A stretch of 64,000 nt of DNA from Arcticibacterium luteifluviistationis (GCF_003258705.1 NZ_CP029480.1:5022001-5086000), one strand, 5' to 3'; positions 51,443 through 61,328 are shown, counted from the stretch's first letter. Notes: a model not told the origin generated them from the letters alone. Translations and numbers: made by a program.

Positions 51443-53836
51443 TTAATTTTGACAGCCTAAGATTTGAGCATTTATCACTGAGCCTGATTCTGTTGAAAAA
51501 CCTGGTTTAAATTCTATAGAATTTTCCGAAGTAAATACAACTCTAGATGCATCTTTGGCTTTACTTGTTACCTGCATATTCCCGGTAGAGGCATAAACCT
51601 CATTGGAATACGAAGTAGCCATTATCTCTGTATCATTTTCGCAACCATTTACTTTACTGAAGCTGATATTATTAAACTTAAAGTCAAAGGGAGCAAAAGA
51701 TGCATTATCGCCAATAGCAGAAAAAGTAAGTGCTGTTATGTCATAATTACTCAGAGTCCCACTAGAAGCATCTAAAAACTCACTTAAAGGGATATAAAAC
51801 CTAGAAGCAGTCGAAGTCAAATTGATGACTTTTCTAGGTTGATCTAACCATTCTGTAACACCCTCATGACTCAGAACTATTTCAATAGATTGTACTCCTT
51901 CGGCCACAAAAGAAAGATAAGAATACTGAGTAAGGTCCACCGCCCTTAAGCCTAAACGTAATGGCCTGTGCACGGAATAGTAATTCTTAACATCACCTGA
52001 AGCTTCAAAACTTCTTTCTATCCAATAATGATTATCATTCTCAACAATTTTATCCAAAGGAAATATCGAAAGATTAACATTAGCGACGTTCGCTTCCTCA
52101 AAATTGGCTATCCAAGCACCATCTGCTAAGTAAATGGCATCAATTTCACTTGAGCCATCTTTATGAATATTGAGACCTGCGTCAAAAACACCAGGCGTAT
52201 CGAAGGTTATTTCTTGTAAAAAAGAGCCTGTAAGTTCTACACTGTCTTTAAACATAATAGAGTTTGTTTGCTCTGAGTTTCTCAAAGTACCCTCTACAAA
52301 TACTTTCCCTGTTTCACGTTTTGAATTAATCAATGTCAATTTGAATTCGCCTTGAATATATTCTCCAAAACGCATAGCTATAGCTGGACTTTCTGAAAAA
52401 GAAGCTGTCTTTGAAAGAGCAAATGACTCACTAAATATATTAATAACTTGTTCTGCCAAATAGAATACATCTGAAGGCTTTCTTCCCCACAACTGAAAGT
52501 TAAGAAAGACACCTCCTGAAGGATAATCTGTTATGTTCCAGTGACTGTTAAATTGATACTGATCATCTCCCAATTCTTTAAGCGAAAAAGACATGGCATA
52601 TTCTACCGCTCCATCTCCCCTTTTCAAACTTATTAGCGTCCCCGGATATTCTCCGCCTATCATGACAGTCTTAGCTCCTAATAGCTCTGCACCACCTACT
52701 CTATCGCAAATACTTTTAGTATGGCTATAAACCTCGCCTATAGTTTTGGTTACTAAGCAAACGGCCTCTCTATTAGACGTACTATCAAAGAAATCAACAG
52801 ACAATACTTCAATAGCATTGGTCAAATCTAACAAATCGGTAGGGGTACTTTGAAATGCATCCGATGAATCAGGACCTACACCTGGCACTAAAGCTGTTAA
52901 TGGAATCTCTTCCAAAGTAGAAAATATGCCTTTTACTTGTGCATGAGAACTCATAGAAATAGATTGATATCTATTCTCATCTTTATTAAGCAAATCTTTT
53001 TCAAGATTCCTTTTTGCAATCTTTTCTGCAAGAGAGCCATTGCTTTCCAAACCTCCCTGATTTCCAGAACTAATTGCCCCTTCTACTGGAGAGGTATAAT
53101 TAATATTGCTAAGCGAAATGGATTCAATTGGGTTAGCCGAAATATAAAAAATAGCGTCATTAAAGTCTTGGTCGCATGAGGCGTAATCTCTTCTTATGTC
53201 TTCAAAACCTAAAACTATCCTTTCTGTTTCTTCATCTATAAGTTGCACATTGTGATACTTTAGGCTTTGCACAGCTTCCGGATTATAAGCTGGATTTGAA
53301 TAAACTGTCCATTGTTTATTTTCTACCAATTGCTTTCCCGAATCCCAGCCATTGGCTATTAAAACCCAGCCAATACCAGTACCAGCAGCAAAGCTCCCTA
53401 GATGCACTTTATTTCCAGGAAGCAGCCCACCTCCACTATATAAGCGAGATACATTTGGAAAAATAATATTTATGTCTTCTGCCGCCGGAGCAGTTGCCGA
53501 TGGATTACTAGCATCAAAAGTATAGTAGCCTAAGGCATTTTTATAACCAGCACCCTCAGCCACAAAAGTTATCCAGATATCTGCACTATCAATTAAGACA
53601 ATGTTACTTTCTGTACCTGTAGCAATGTAATGTGAGTTATAAAAAGGTACAGGATAGCTTTCAGGTAAAGAAGCATCTACCTTATTGAGAAATGCTTGGC
53701 TCACCACATCTGATGTGGTAAGGTAGTTAGGTACACCATTAGAATTATAGGTGCCCATGTAACTATAATTTTGACCGAAACCGATAATAGATAATAACTG
53801 AAATAAAAAGAAACTGACTTTAAATACAACTTTCAT
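51443..53836 (-). CDS. Secreted DUF4114 protein with 3-coathanger-stack C-terminus
   Basis: With ATG at 53836 (MKVVFKVSFFLFQLLSIIGFG) the protein has 797 residues and a signal peptide. Residues about 90-240 carry the DUF4114 pattern, ending VLGFEDIRRDYASCDQDFND followed by AIFYISA. The middle is unassigned. Residues about 570-730 form a beta-sandwich-like region with carbohydrate-binding-domain features (WIERSFEASGDVKNYYSVH, FDFKFNNISFS). The last 70 residues are a 3-coathanger stack: SENSIEFKPGFSTESGSVIN then AQILGC. Such ends are typical of cell-surface proteins in Bacteroidota. It is followed by a LytTR gene and has a copy of the shared element upstream. Confidence 0.8.
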   Translation of the reverse strand: MKVVFKVSFFLFQLLSIIGFGQNYSYMGTYNSNGVPNYLTTSDVVSQAFLNKVDASLPESYPVPFYNSHYIATGTESNIVLIDSADIWITFVAEGAGYKNALGYYTFDASNPSATAPAAEDINIIFPNVSRLYSGGGLLPGNKVHLGSFAAGTGIGWVLIANGWDSGKQLVENKQWTVYSNPAYNPEAVQSLKYHNVQLIDEETERIVLGFEDIRRDYASCDQDFNDAIFYISANPIESISLSNINYTSPVEGAISSGNQGGLESNGSLAEKIAKRNLEKDLLNKDENRYQSISMSSHAQVKGIFSTLEEIPLTALVPGVGPDSSDAFQSTPTDLLDLTNAIEVLSVDFFDSTSNREAVCLVTKTIGEVYSHTKSICDRVGGAELLGAKTVMIGGEYPGTLISLKRGDGAVEYAMSFSLKELGDDQYQFNSHWNITDYPSGGVFLNFQLWGRKPSDVFYLAEQVINIFSESFALSKTASFSESPAIAMRFGEYIQGEFKLTLINSKRETGKVFVEGTLRNSEQTNSIMFKDSVELTGSFLQEITFDTPGVFDAGLNIHKDGSSEIDAIYLADGAWIANFEEANVANVNLSIFPLDKIVENDNHYWIERSFEASGDVKNYYSVHRPLRLGLRAVDLTQYSYLSFVAEGVQSIEIVLSHEGVTEWLDQPRKVINLTSTASRFYIPLSEFLDASSGTLSNYDITALTFSAIGDNASFAPFDFKFNNISFSKVNGCENDTEIMATSYSNEVYASTGNMQVTSKAKDASRVVFTSENSIEFKPGFSTESGSVINAQILGCQN

Positions 53837-53908
53837 ATTTTCTGACTTTGTGTGTAACAAAAGTATCTTGGATACTTCCAGATTAATTAATATTTCGATG
53901 AAGGGCAG

Positions 53909-53933
53909 GATTCACTCAGAAAACGGTAAAACC
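53909..53933 (-). promoter_or_regulatory. Shared upstream element before the DUF4114 gene
   Basis: The plus strand reads ATTCACTCAGAAAAC, then GGTAAAACC. ATTCACTCAGAAAAC matches the minus strand at 32798-32814 with one change. It is about 74 bp before the ATG at 53836. Confidence 0.5.
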
Positions 53934-54168
53934 ATATACTTCTCACGAAAAATTATTATTGAAGAATAAATGACATGCTGTTTAAATAAAACAACCCTTG
54001 CCATATTGTCCTCGATAAATTAATAGTACAATTCAAAGGTTCACATTCCTACAATTCGTACCGAATCATAAAACGAACCCTTTAAAATCCTTATATATAA
54101 GCTTTTATACAAATCCAAAACTTGGATTAAAATCAGTAAAGTGGAACGAACAGTCCTTGCATTGATGG

Positions 54169-54176
54169 TACTTTTG
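54169..54176 (+). promoter_or_regulatory. -7 element (TACTTTTG) of the glucan locus
   Basis: An exact TAnnTTTG match 24 bp before the GH53 start at 54200. Confidence 0.6.
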
Positions 54177-54199
54177 TATTGTGAAATATTACTTTCCCA

Positions 54200-55327
54200 A
54201 TGCAGAAATACCAAAACTACATTCTAATACTGTTCTTCTCTGGCTTTCTCTCTTCTTGCGAGGTAGTATCTCAAAAAAGACAAAACCACATTTACTTAGG
54301 TGCTGATCTCTCCTACGTAAATGAGTTGGTGGCGTGTGGTGCCAAATTCACTCATAACGGAAAAGCGATAGAACCATATGATTTTTTTGCGTCAAAAGGA
54401 GCAAATCTTACTCGTCTCAGACTTTGGCATAAGCCTACGTGGACGAGCTACTCAACCCTCGCTGATGTAAAAAAATCTATTGCTAAATCAAAAGCAAAAA
54501 ACATGCCTGTTTTACTTGACTTTCATTACTCTGATACTTGGGCAGACCCTGCTCATCAGCTAATTCCGAGTGCTTGGTCGGGCATTACAGATACCGAAAT
54601 ATTAGGAGATAGCCTTTATCTCTATACGAAAGCTACTTTGACCGAGCTGAATAACGAAAACCTACTTCCTGACTTTGTTCAGATTGGCAATGAAACCAAT
54701 TCTGAAATTTTGATGGAAAAAGAAACAAAGGAAAATGGTCCAACCAATTGGCCAAGAAATATAAGCCTATTTAATAAAGGACTAAAAGCTGTTAGCGATT
54801 TCAATAAAACAAATAACAGCAATGTTCAAACCATGCTTCATGTAGCCCAACCTGATGAAGCACTTGAATGGTTTGAAAATGCAAATAATAATAACCTTCA
54901 GAGCTTTGATTGGATTGGTTTATCCTATTATCCAAATTGGTCAAAGTTTGACCTAAAACAGTTGGAGGAAACTATTTCCACACTAAAGAGCACTTACAAT
55001 AAGCATGTTATGGTAGTAGAGACTGGCTATCCCTATTCTACCCGAAACTTTGATGAAGCTAGTAATGTTTTAGGCAACGTCTCTGGCCTAAAAGGATACC
55101 CTATAAGCCCAGAAGGTCAGCTAAGTTTTATGATAGACTTAACCGCTAGTGTAATAAAAGCTGGTGGAGAAGGTGTCATTTATTGGGAACCAGCTTGGGT
55201 AAATTCAAACTGTAAAACACAGTGGGGAACTGGCTCACACTGGGAAAACGCAGCTTTTTTTGACGCAAGTCGTAACAATGAAGCCCTCCCAGTCTTTCAA
55301 TTTTTTGGACATAATTATTTTAAATAA
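54200..55327 (+). CDS. GH53 family endo-beta-1,4-galactanase-like lipoprotein
   Basis: The 375-residue protein has a lipoprotein signal peptide (lipobox LSSC, Cys about 19). The GH53 barrel runs from GADLSYVNEL, through FHYSDTWADPAHQ and the acid/base motif QIGNETN (E165), to the nucleophile VVETGYP (E274), and ends EPAWVN. GH53 enzymes cut beta-1,4-galactan in arabinogalactan and pectin side chains. All catalytic residues are present. Its position as first gene of a locus otherwise built for starch is unexpected, and it may widen the substrate range. It should be anchored at the outer membrane. SusC starts 46 bp downstream. Confidence 0.9.
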   Translation: MQKYQNYILILFFSGFLSSCEVVSQKRQNHIYLGADLSYVNELVACGAKFTHNGKAIEPYDFFASKGANLTRLRLWHKPTWTSYSTLADVKKSIAKSKAKNMPVLLDFHYSDTWADPAHQLIPSAWSGITDTEILGDSLYLYTKATLTELNNENLLPDFVQIGNETNSEILMEKETKENGPTNWPRNISLFNKGLKAVSDFNKTNNSNVQTMLHVAQPDEALEWFENANNNNLQSFDWIGLSYYPNWSKFDLKQLEETISTLKSTYNKHVMVVETGYPYSTRNFDEASNVLGNVSGLKGYPISPEGQLSFMIDLTASVIKAGGEGVIYWEPAWVNSNCKTQWGTGSHWENAAFFDASRNNEALPVFQFFGHNYFK

Positions 55328-55373
55328 ACTGAATAAATACGAAACCATAATTTAAACTTAAACCTAGAAAAGA

Positions 55374-58361
55374 ATGAAACAAAATTATAGTGATAACACA
55401 AAAGCCCTTCTCGGGAAACCAAAGTTCCTTTGGCTTCTCATGCTGAGCTTGTGTATGGGTCAGGCTTTTGCCCAAAGCAATGTTACCGGAAAAGTAACAG
55501 ACCTAGAAGAAAAAATAGGTCTTCCGGGAGTAACTATTGCCATAAAAGGAAGTACCAAAGGTACCTCTACAGATATGGACGGAAATTATACAATCTCTAC
55601 TGCAGGTGTCCAAAACCCAATTTTGGTCTATAGCTTTATTGGAAAAGAAAGCCAAGAAATAGTAGTAGGTAACCAAACGGCTATTAATGTATCCTTAGCT
55701 AACGACAGCCAATCATTGGATGAAATAGTAGTGGTAGGTTACGGTACACAAAGGAAAAATGACCTTACAGGTGCCATTACCTCTATTACTGAAAATGATT
55801 TTGTAAAAGGAAACGTAAGTACACCTGAGCAATTAATCACTGGTAAACTTGCTGGTGTTCAAATCACTTCTGGTGGCGGTGCTCCGGGCTCTGGTAGCAC
55901 TATTAGAATTCGTGGTGGTTCTTCTCTTAATGCCAGTAATGACCCACTTATCGTTATTGACGGTGTGCCAATTGACAATAGCGATATATCAGGTTCTGCA
56001 AACCCTTTGAGTTTTATCAATCCTAACGACATTGAATCTTTCAACGTTCTTAAGGATGCTTCTGCGGCCGCTATTTATGGTTCTAGGGCAGCAAACGGAG
56101 TTATCATTATTACTACAAAAAAAGGAAAGAAAGGTGCTCAAACTCGTTTGAGTTTTAACAGCCGTTTTTCTGTAGCAAACAATATCAATCAGGTAGATGT
56201 GCTTAGCCCATCTGAATTTGTAGATGCTGTTGGGGCTTACGGAACTGCCTCTCAGCAAGCTTTATTAGGTACCTCTAGTACCAACTGGCAAGATGTAATT
56301 TACAGAACGGCTTTGACGCAAGACAATAACCTTAGCTTAACAGGTAATTTAAAAGGTGTTCCTTACAGAGCTTCTGTAGGTTTCTTAAACCAAAACGGTA
56401 CACTGCAAACGTCTAACCTTAAAAGGACTTCTGCATCTTTAGGTTTGTCTCCTTCTTTTCTTGACGACCACCTTACTTTAGATTTAAACTTAAAGGTTGC
56501 TAATAGCAAATCTCAGTTTGCCGACGAAGGAGCTATAGGAACTGCCATAGGTTTTGACCCTACGCAGCCAGTATATGCAAGCAATAATGAGTTTGGTGAA
56601 TACTTCAACTGGATTGACCCGAACGGAAACGGCATTGAGGCTCTTGGACCAAGTAACCCATTGGCTATGCTTAATTTGAGAGATAACGTTGGCATTCTTA
56701 ACAGATACATTGGTAATGCAAAATTGACATACTCTTTCCATGGTTTACCTGAATTAAAAGCTGTAGTAAATGCTGGTTTTGATAAATCAAATACGGACGG
56801 AAATGATGTAACTAGCCCTTTAGTATCGGCTAACTCATTCAATAACCAAGGTTCTACCGCTTTCTATAAGCAAGACAGAAACAACACTACTTTCCAAGCT
56901 TTCTTAAACTATGTCAAAGAAATCAATCAACATCGTTTTGATGTGATGGGAGGTTATGAGTACCAAAACTTTATCAGAGAAAACGAAACGGGTACAGACT
57001 ACGGTAAATCCGATGTAACGCCATTAAGAAACTATTTCAAAACTGAATACAGACTAGCGTCTCAATTTGGAAGAATAAACTACGGTTTCAATAATACTTA
57101 CTTAGCTACATTCACAGTAAGACGTGACGGAACATCAAGATTCGCTCCAGATAACAGATATGGTATTTTCCCATCTGCTGCTTTAGCTTGGAAATTGAAT
57201 GAGCAATTTGACATAGACAATACCTTTTCAGACCTTAAATTGAGATTTGGTTGGGGTGTAACTGGTCAGCAAGATATTAACTCTGGCGACTTCCCATACT
57301 TAGCTGCTTATACTCCGGGACAAGGTTTATTGTACCAATTTGGAGGAGCATTTTATGACGTCCTTCGTCCAAACCCTTATGATGCTCAAATCAAATGGGA
57401 AGAAACTACTTCTACTAACTTTGGTTTAGACTTTGGAATTCGTGCAGCTAAAATCTCTGGTAGTATTGACTTCTACATGAAGAAAACAACTGACTTGATT
57501 AATGAGATTGACGCCCCTGCGGGTACCAACTTCTCTAATAAAGTAGTGACTAATATTGGTTCTCTTGAAAATAAAGGTGTTGAGTTTACCATAAACTACA
57601 CGCCTATTCAGAAAGCGAACTTCTCTTGGGATTTAAACTTTAATGCTACGTATAATCAAAACAAGATTACAGCATTAACTAGAAATAACAATGAAGATTA
57701 CTTAGGTGTACTTACAGGTGACGTTAGCGGCGGAACTGGAGCCTACGGCCAAATCCACTCTACTGGATATGCTCGTTCTACTTTCTTCCTTTACCAGCAA
57801 GTATATGACGACAACGGCAAGCCTTTAGAAGGTGTATTTGTTGACCAAAATGAGGACGGCGTAATTAGTGAATTAGACAGATATCACTACGAAAATCCTG
57901 ATGCAAACTTCTTCTTAGGCTTTTCTTCTCAGATGCAGTACAAGAACTTGAACTTCGGCTTTATCATGCGTAGCAATCTTGGAAACTATGTTTTCAATAA
58001 CGTAGCTTCCGGCTCAAGTAGCTATTACAACATGACTGGTGCGGGTAATTTTATATTTAACCTTAACTCAGATGTGAAAGATACTGGTTTCAGTTCTTCA
58101 ACAGGAAGAGACAGAATCAACCTTTCTGATTACTTCGTGGAGAATGCTTCTTTCCTCAAAATGGATAACATAAATGTAGGATATGACCTAAGTTCATTAT
58201 TCAAAACAAGTAAACTTAGAGCTAACCTTGGTTTTATAGTTCAAAACGTATTTACCATCACAAACTATACTGGCCTAGACCCAGAGGTACAAAACGGGAT
58301 TGACAGAAACATCTACCCACGTCCGCGTACTTACAGTTTGAACCTAAATCTTAATTTCTAA
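55374..58361 (+). CDS. susC: SusC-type TonB-dependent outer membrane receptor
   Basis: The 995-residue protein has a signal peptide (cleaved near LMLSLCMGQAFAQ), a carboxypeptidase-regulatory-like domain (about 35-110), and the SusC box LDEIVVVGYGTQRKNDLTGA with the plug (about 115-240; GVQITSGGGAPGSGSTIRIR, AAIYGSRAANGVIIITTKKG). A long barrel ends in YSLNLNLNF. SusC proteins take up oligosaccharides with their SusD partner and energy from TonB. The length is typical. It is followed at 12 bp by SusD and lies in one operon with GH53, SusD and the SusE/F-like gene. The substrate is inferred to be an alpha-glucan. Confidence 0.95.
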   Translation: MKQNYSDNTKALLGKPKFLWLLMLSLCMGQAFAQSNVTGKVTDLEEKIGLPGVTIAIKGSTKGTSTDMDGNYTISTAGVQNPILVYSFIGKESQEIVVGNQTAINVSLANDSQSLDEIVVVGYGTQRKNDLTGAITSITENDFVKGNVSTPEQLITGKLAGVQITSGGGAPGSGSTIRIRGGSSLNASNDPLIVIDGVPIDNSDISGSANPLSFINPNDIESFNVLKDASAAAIYGSRAANGVIIITTKKGKKGAQTRLSFNSRFSVANNINQVDVLSPSEFVDAVGAYGTASQQALLGTSSTNWQDVIYRTALTQDNNLSLTGNLKGVPYRASVGFLNQNGTLQTSNLKRTSASLGLSPSFLDDHLTLDLNLKVANSKSQFADEGAIGTAIGFDPTQPVYASNNEFGEYFNWIDPNGNGIEALGPSNPLAMLNLRDNVGILNRYIGNAKLTYSFHGLPELKAVVNAGFDKSNTDGNDVTSPLVSANSFNNQGSTAFYKQDRNNTTFQAFLNYVKEINQHRFDVMGGYEYQNFIRENETGTDYGKSDVTPLRNYFKTEYRLASQFGRINYGFNNTYLATFTVRRDGTSRFAPDNRYGIFPSAALAWKLNEQFDIDNTFSDLKLRFGWGVTGQQDINSGDFPYLAAYTPGQGLLYQFGGAFYDVLRPNPYDAQIKWEETTSTNFGLDFGIRAAKISGSIDFYMKKTTDLINEIDAPAGTNFSNKVVTNIGSLENKGVEFTINYTPIQKANFSWDLNFNATYNQNKITALTRNNNEDYLGVLTGDVSGGTGAYGQIHSTGYARSTFFLYQQVYDDNGKPLEGVFVDQNEDGVISELDRYHYENPDANFFLGFSSQMQYKNLNFGFIMRSNLGNYVFNNVASGSSSYYNMTGAGNFIFNLNSDVKDTGFSSSTGRDRINLSDYFVENASFLKMDNINVGYDLSSLFKTSKLRANLGFIVQNVFTITNYTGLDPEVQNGIDRNIYPRPRTYSLNLNLNF

Positions 58362-58372
58362 TAAGTAAAAAG

Positions 58373-59914
58373 ATGAAAAAAATATTAAATATACTCTTCG
58401 CAGGTTTGATGCTTTCGGCATTAAATTCCTGTAACGATTTGGACACAACACCTTATGTGGGTGAAGTATCAGATTTAGTCTATCAAGACGCTGATAATTA
58501 TAAAAAAGTATTGGCTAAGCTATATGCAGGTTTAGCAGTATCAGGTATTGAGCCACAAGATGGCAATGTGGACCTGAAAGGAATTGACGGAGGTTCTCAA
58601 AGTTACTTAAGAGCTTACTGGTACCTTCAAGAGTTCACAACAGATGAGGCCGTAGTAGGTTGGGGAGACCCAGGATTGCCTGATTTGCATGCTTCTTCTT
58701 GGACTGCGTCAAACCAATGGACTTCAAACTTTTACAGCAGAGCTTTATACCAAGTTACTGTTGCAAACGAATTCATCAGAGAATCTTCTCCAGAGAAATT
58801 AGAAGCTCGAGGATTAGCTGGTAATACACAAATCCCTCTTTATCGTTCGGAAGCTAAGTTTTTAAGAGCATTGTCTTATTATCATGCATTAGACATGTTT
58901 GGTAGTGTTCCTTTTGTAACGGAAGCTGACCCTGTGGGTGCCTTCTTACCAGAGCAAATCAGCAGAGCTGACCTTTTCACTTACCTAGAAACGGAGCTTA
59001 AAGCTTTAGAAAATGAACTTCCTGGCCCACAAGCCAATGAATACGGAAGAGCTGACCAAGGAGCCGTTTGGATGACGCTAGCTAAACTTTACTTAAATGC
59101 TGAAGTGTATACAGGAACTCCCAAGTACAATGAGGCTGCTGAATATGCTAAAAAAGTGATAGACGCAGGTTATACGCTAAGCCCTAACTATCAAGCCAAC
59201 TTCATGGCAGACAATGACCAATCTAACGAGCTTATTTTTACTATAAATTATGATGGTAATCAAACTGCTACATGGGGAGGAACTACAACACTTATTCATG
59301 CTCAAATAGGTGGAACTATGAATCCAGCAGACTTTGGTGTTGACGGTGGATGGAGCGGTTTCCGTACCACGCCTGAATTTGTAGCTCTATTTGATAACGG
59401 AACAGACGGTAGAAGGTTACTTCACAGTGATGGTCAAAAACTAGAGATTGACGAAATTGGAACATTTGATAATGGCTATGCGGTAGCCAAATGGTCTAAC
59501 TTAACTTCAGCTGGTGTGGCAGGTAAAAGCCTGGCTCATACAGATACTGACTTTGGTGTTTACAGACTTTCTGATGCCTACTTAATGTATGCTGAGGCGG
59601 TAACAAGAGGTGGTAGCGGCGACCAAGCTTTAGCCTTAAGCCTAGTGAATCAATTAAGAACACGTGCTAATGCCGCTCCAGTAACGGCTCTTTCTTTAGA
59701 CTTTTTACTAGACGAAAGAGGAAGAGAACTTTTCTGGGAAGCTCACAGACGTACAGATTTAATTCGTTTTGGAAAATTCACTACCGGTTATAACTGGGCA
59801 TGGAAAGGAAACATCAAAGAAGGACGTGATATAGGTACACACATGTCATTATTCCCAATAGCTTCTTCCGACATCGTGGCCAATACCAACCTTGTTCAAA
59901 ACTCAGGTTACTAA
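58373..59914 (+). CDS. susD: SusD/RagB-type outer membrane glycan-binding lipoprotein
   Basis: The 513-residue protein starts with a lipoprotein signal peptide with lipobox LNSC (Cys about 20). The SusD fold is shown by the TPR-like helices (SEAKFLRALSYYHALDMFGS, VPFVTEAD) and the C-terminal RagB part: DERGRELFWEAHRRTDLIRF and the end PIASSDIVANTNLVQNSGY. SusD proteins cap the SusC barrel and bind the incoming glycan at the cell surface. The gene sits 12 bp after susC and 20 bp before the SusE/F-like gene. Length and layout are ordinary. Confidence 0.95.
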   Translation: MKKILNILFAGLMLSALNSCNDLDTTPYVGEVSDLVYQDADNYKKVLAKLYAGLAVSGIEPQDGNVDLKGIDGGSQSYLRAYWYLQEFTTDEAVVGWGDPGLPDLHASSWTASNQWTSNFYSRALYQVTVANEFIRESSPEKLEARGLAGNTQIPLYRSEAKFLRALSYYHALDMFGSVPFVTEADPVGAFLPEQISRADLFTYLETELKALENELPGPQANEYGRADQGAVWMTLAKLYLNAEVYTGTPKYNEAAEYAKKVIDAGYTLSPNYQANFMADNDQSNELIFTINYDGNQTATWGGTTTLIHAQIGGTMNPADFGVDGGWSGFRTTPEFVALFDNGTDGRRLLHSDGQKLEIDEIGTFDNGYAVAKWSNLTSAGVAGKSLAHTDTDFGVYRLSDAYLMYAEAVTRGGSGDQALALSLVNQLRTRANAAPVTALSLDFLLDERGRELFWEAHRRTDLIRFGKFTTGYNWAWKGNIKEGRDIGTHMSLFPIASSDIVANTNLVQNSGY

Positions 59915-59934
59915 CCTTTAAAGATTAATTAAGA

Positions 59935-61245
59935 ATGAAAAATATATTAAATAAAGTCTACGTCCTTTTAGGAATGGTAGTTCTTCTTAGTTCATGTGAA
60001 AAAGAAGAGATTAGAGCAGTTTTAGACCCTGCCGCAAAGCCAGTGGTTACATTAAGCAGCAGTTCATTAGAGCTTTCTAAAGAAAATGCTGACGCCAATG
60101 CCTTAACAGTTTCTTGGGAGAAACCAGCATTTGGTTTTAATGCAGGAGCCCAATACCGTATTTTGGTTGGCAAGGCAGGTTCAAACTTTGTAGAAGCACA
60201 GGTTTTCAGCACAGGTTCTGACTTGAGCCGTTCTTGGACAAACAAACAACTAAACGGATTGTTGCAAAGCATGGGTTTTGAACCAGCTGCTGCCGGAGAA
60301 TTAGAAATCGCTGTGGAGTCAATCTTAAGCGAAGCTCAAGTGCAGCGTTCAGAAGTGATGCCTTTATCTGCGGTAGGATATTTAGACAAATTAGACCTTA
60401 GTTCTCCTTGGGGAATAGTAGGTTCTGCTGCCGCAAACGGATGGGATGGACCAGATATGCCATTTTTCAAAACATCAGAAGCTGGCATTTTTGTAGCTTA
60501 TGTCATGTTAGCAGATGGTGAAATAAAAATCAGACAAAATAACGATTGGGCTGTTAACTATGGTGACACTGGTATGGATGGTGTTTTAGACGATGGTGGT
60601 GACAACATAGCAGTAACAGCTGGAACTTATGCCGTAACATTTAATTCAAATAACCTTAGCTACACCATTGAACCACTTTCATGGGGAATAGTAGGTTCTG
60701 CCGCTCCAAATGGTTGGGATGGTCCAGATTTAGAATTCTCTTATGACCCAAGTTCTGACCAGTGGAGAGCAATTGGCACATTAGCTGATGGCGAAATGAA
60801 AATCAGAAAAAATAATGACTGGGCTTTAAATTATGGTGACGTTGGTGCTGATGGAAGTCTTGAAGAAAACGGCGATAACATTGCTGTTTCAGCTGGCACT
60901 TATTTAATCACTTTTAATCAAACTGAACTTACCTATACCATTGAAGCCATTGACATTCCTGGAATAGTAGGAGATGCTTCACCAAACGGTTGGGATGGCC
61001 CAGATGTAAGCCTTATGCCTGACTTCTCTAGAGAAGGTGTTTGGGTAGCTTATAATGTCACCCTAACTGACGGAGCCATCAAAATTAGAATGAATAACGA
61101 CTGGGCTGTAAACTACGGTGACACAGGAGCAGACGGTACTCTAGATCAAGATGGTGACAATATTTCAGTAAGTGCAGGTACTTATGACGTTGAGGTTAAC
61201 CTAGCTGACTTAGGAAACATTACCTATACGCTTACAGCAAAATAA
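59935..61245 (+). CDS. SusE/SusF-like surface glycan-binding lipoprotein
   Basis: The 436-residue lipoprotein (lipobox LSSC, Cys about 22) has an N-terminal SusE domain (about 25-150; AKPVVTLSSSSLELSKENAD). Three tandem modules of about 90 residues follow, each beginning GIVG(S/D)A(A/S)xNGWDGPD and containing KIR-x-N-NDWAxNYGD and GTYxxxFN. These are the starch-binding modules of SusE/SusF, which hold malto-oligosaccharides at the cell surface. Bacteroides SusF has three and SusE two, so this is SusF-like in module number. The C-terminal terminator separates it from the amylase gene. Confidence 0.9.
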   Translation: MKNILNKVYVLLGMVVLLSSCEKEEIRAVLDPAAKPVVTLSSSSLELSKENADANALTVSWEKPAFGFNAGAQYRILVGKAGSNFVEAQVFSTGSDLSRSWTNKQLNGLLQSMGFEPAAAGELEIAVESILSEAQVQRSEVMPLSAVGYLDKLDLSSPWGIVGSAAANGWDGPDMPFFKTSEAGIFVAYVMLADGEIKIRQNNDWAVNYGDTGMDGVLDDGGDNIAVTAGTYAVTFNSNNLSYTIEPLSWGIVGSAAPNGWDGPDLEFSYDPSSDQWRAIGTLADGEMKIRKNNDWALNYGDVGADGSLEENGDNIAVSAGTYLITFNQTELTYTIEAIDIPGIVGDASPNGWDGPDVSLMPDFSREGVWVAYNVTLTDGAIKIRMNNDWAVNYGDTGADGTLDQDGDNISVSAGTYDVEVNLADLGNITYTLTAK

Positions 61246-61276
61246 AATTGGCCTAAAAAAGTCGAATCTCGACGCT

Positions 61277-61310
61277 AAAGCATGAGGCGTTTCGTCTCAT
61301 GCTTTTTTTA
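61277..61310 (+). terminator. Strong terminator between the SusE/F-like gene and the amylase gene
   Basis: A 13-bp stem AAAGCATGAGGCG / CGTCTCATGCTTT (one G-U) with a TTT loop is followed by seven Ts. It should stop most transcripts before the amylase gene. I found no clear promoter after it. Confidence 0.88.
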
Positions 61311-61328
61311 TACCCTTTCAATACAATT

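Larger units (their letters stand above)
53837..54199. other. Regulatory gap between the DUF4114 gene and the glucan locus
   Basis: This 363-bp AT-rich gap lies between divergent genes. It holds the shared element at 53909-53933 and a -7 box at 54169 (both listed). No coding frame looks real. Confidence 0.4.

Noticed and set aside
55430-55633. Overlapping plus-strand frame inside susC
   Set aside because: It is in a different frame of a strongly conserved gene and is rich in Arg/Tyr/Cys, as expected of a shadow frame.
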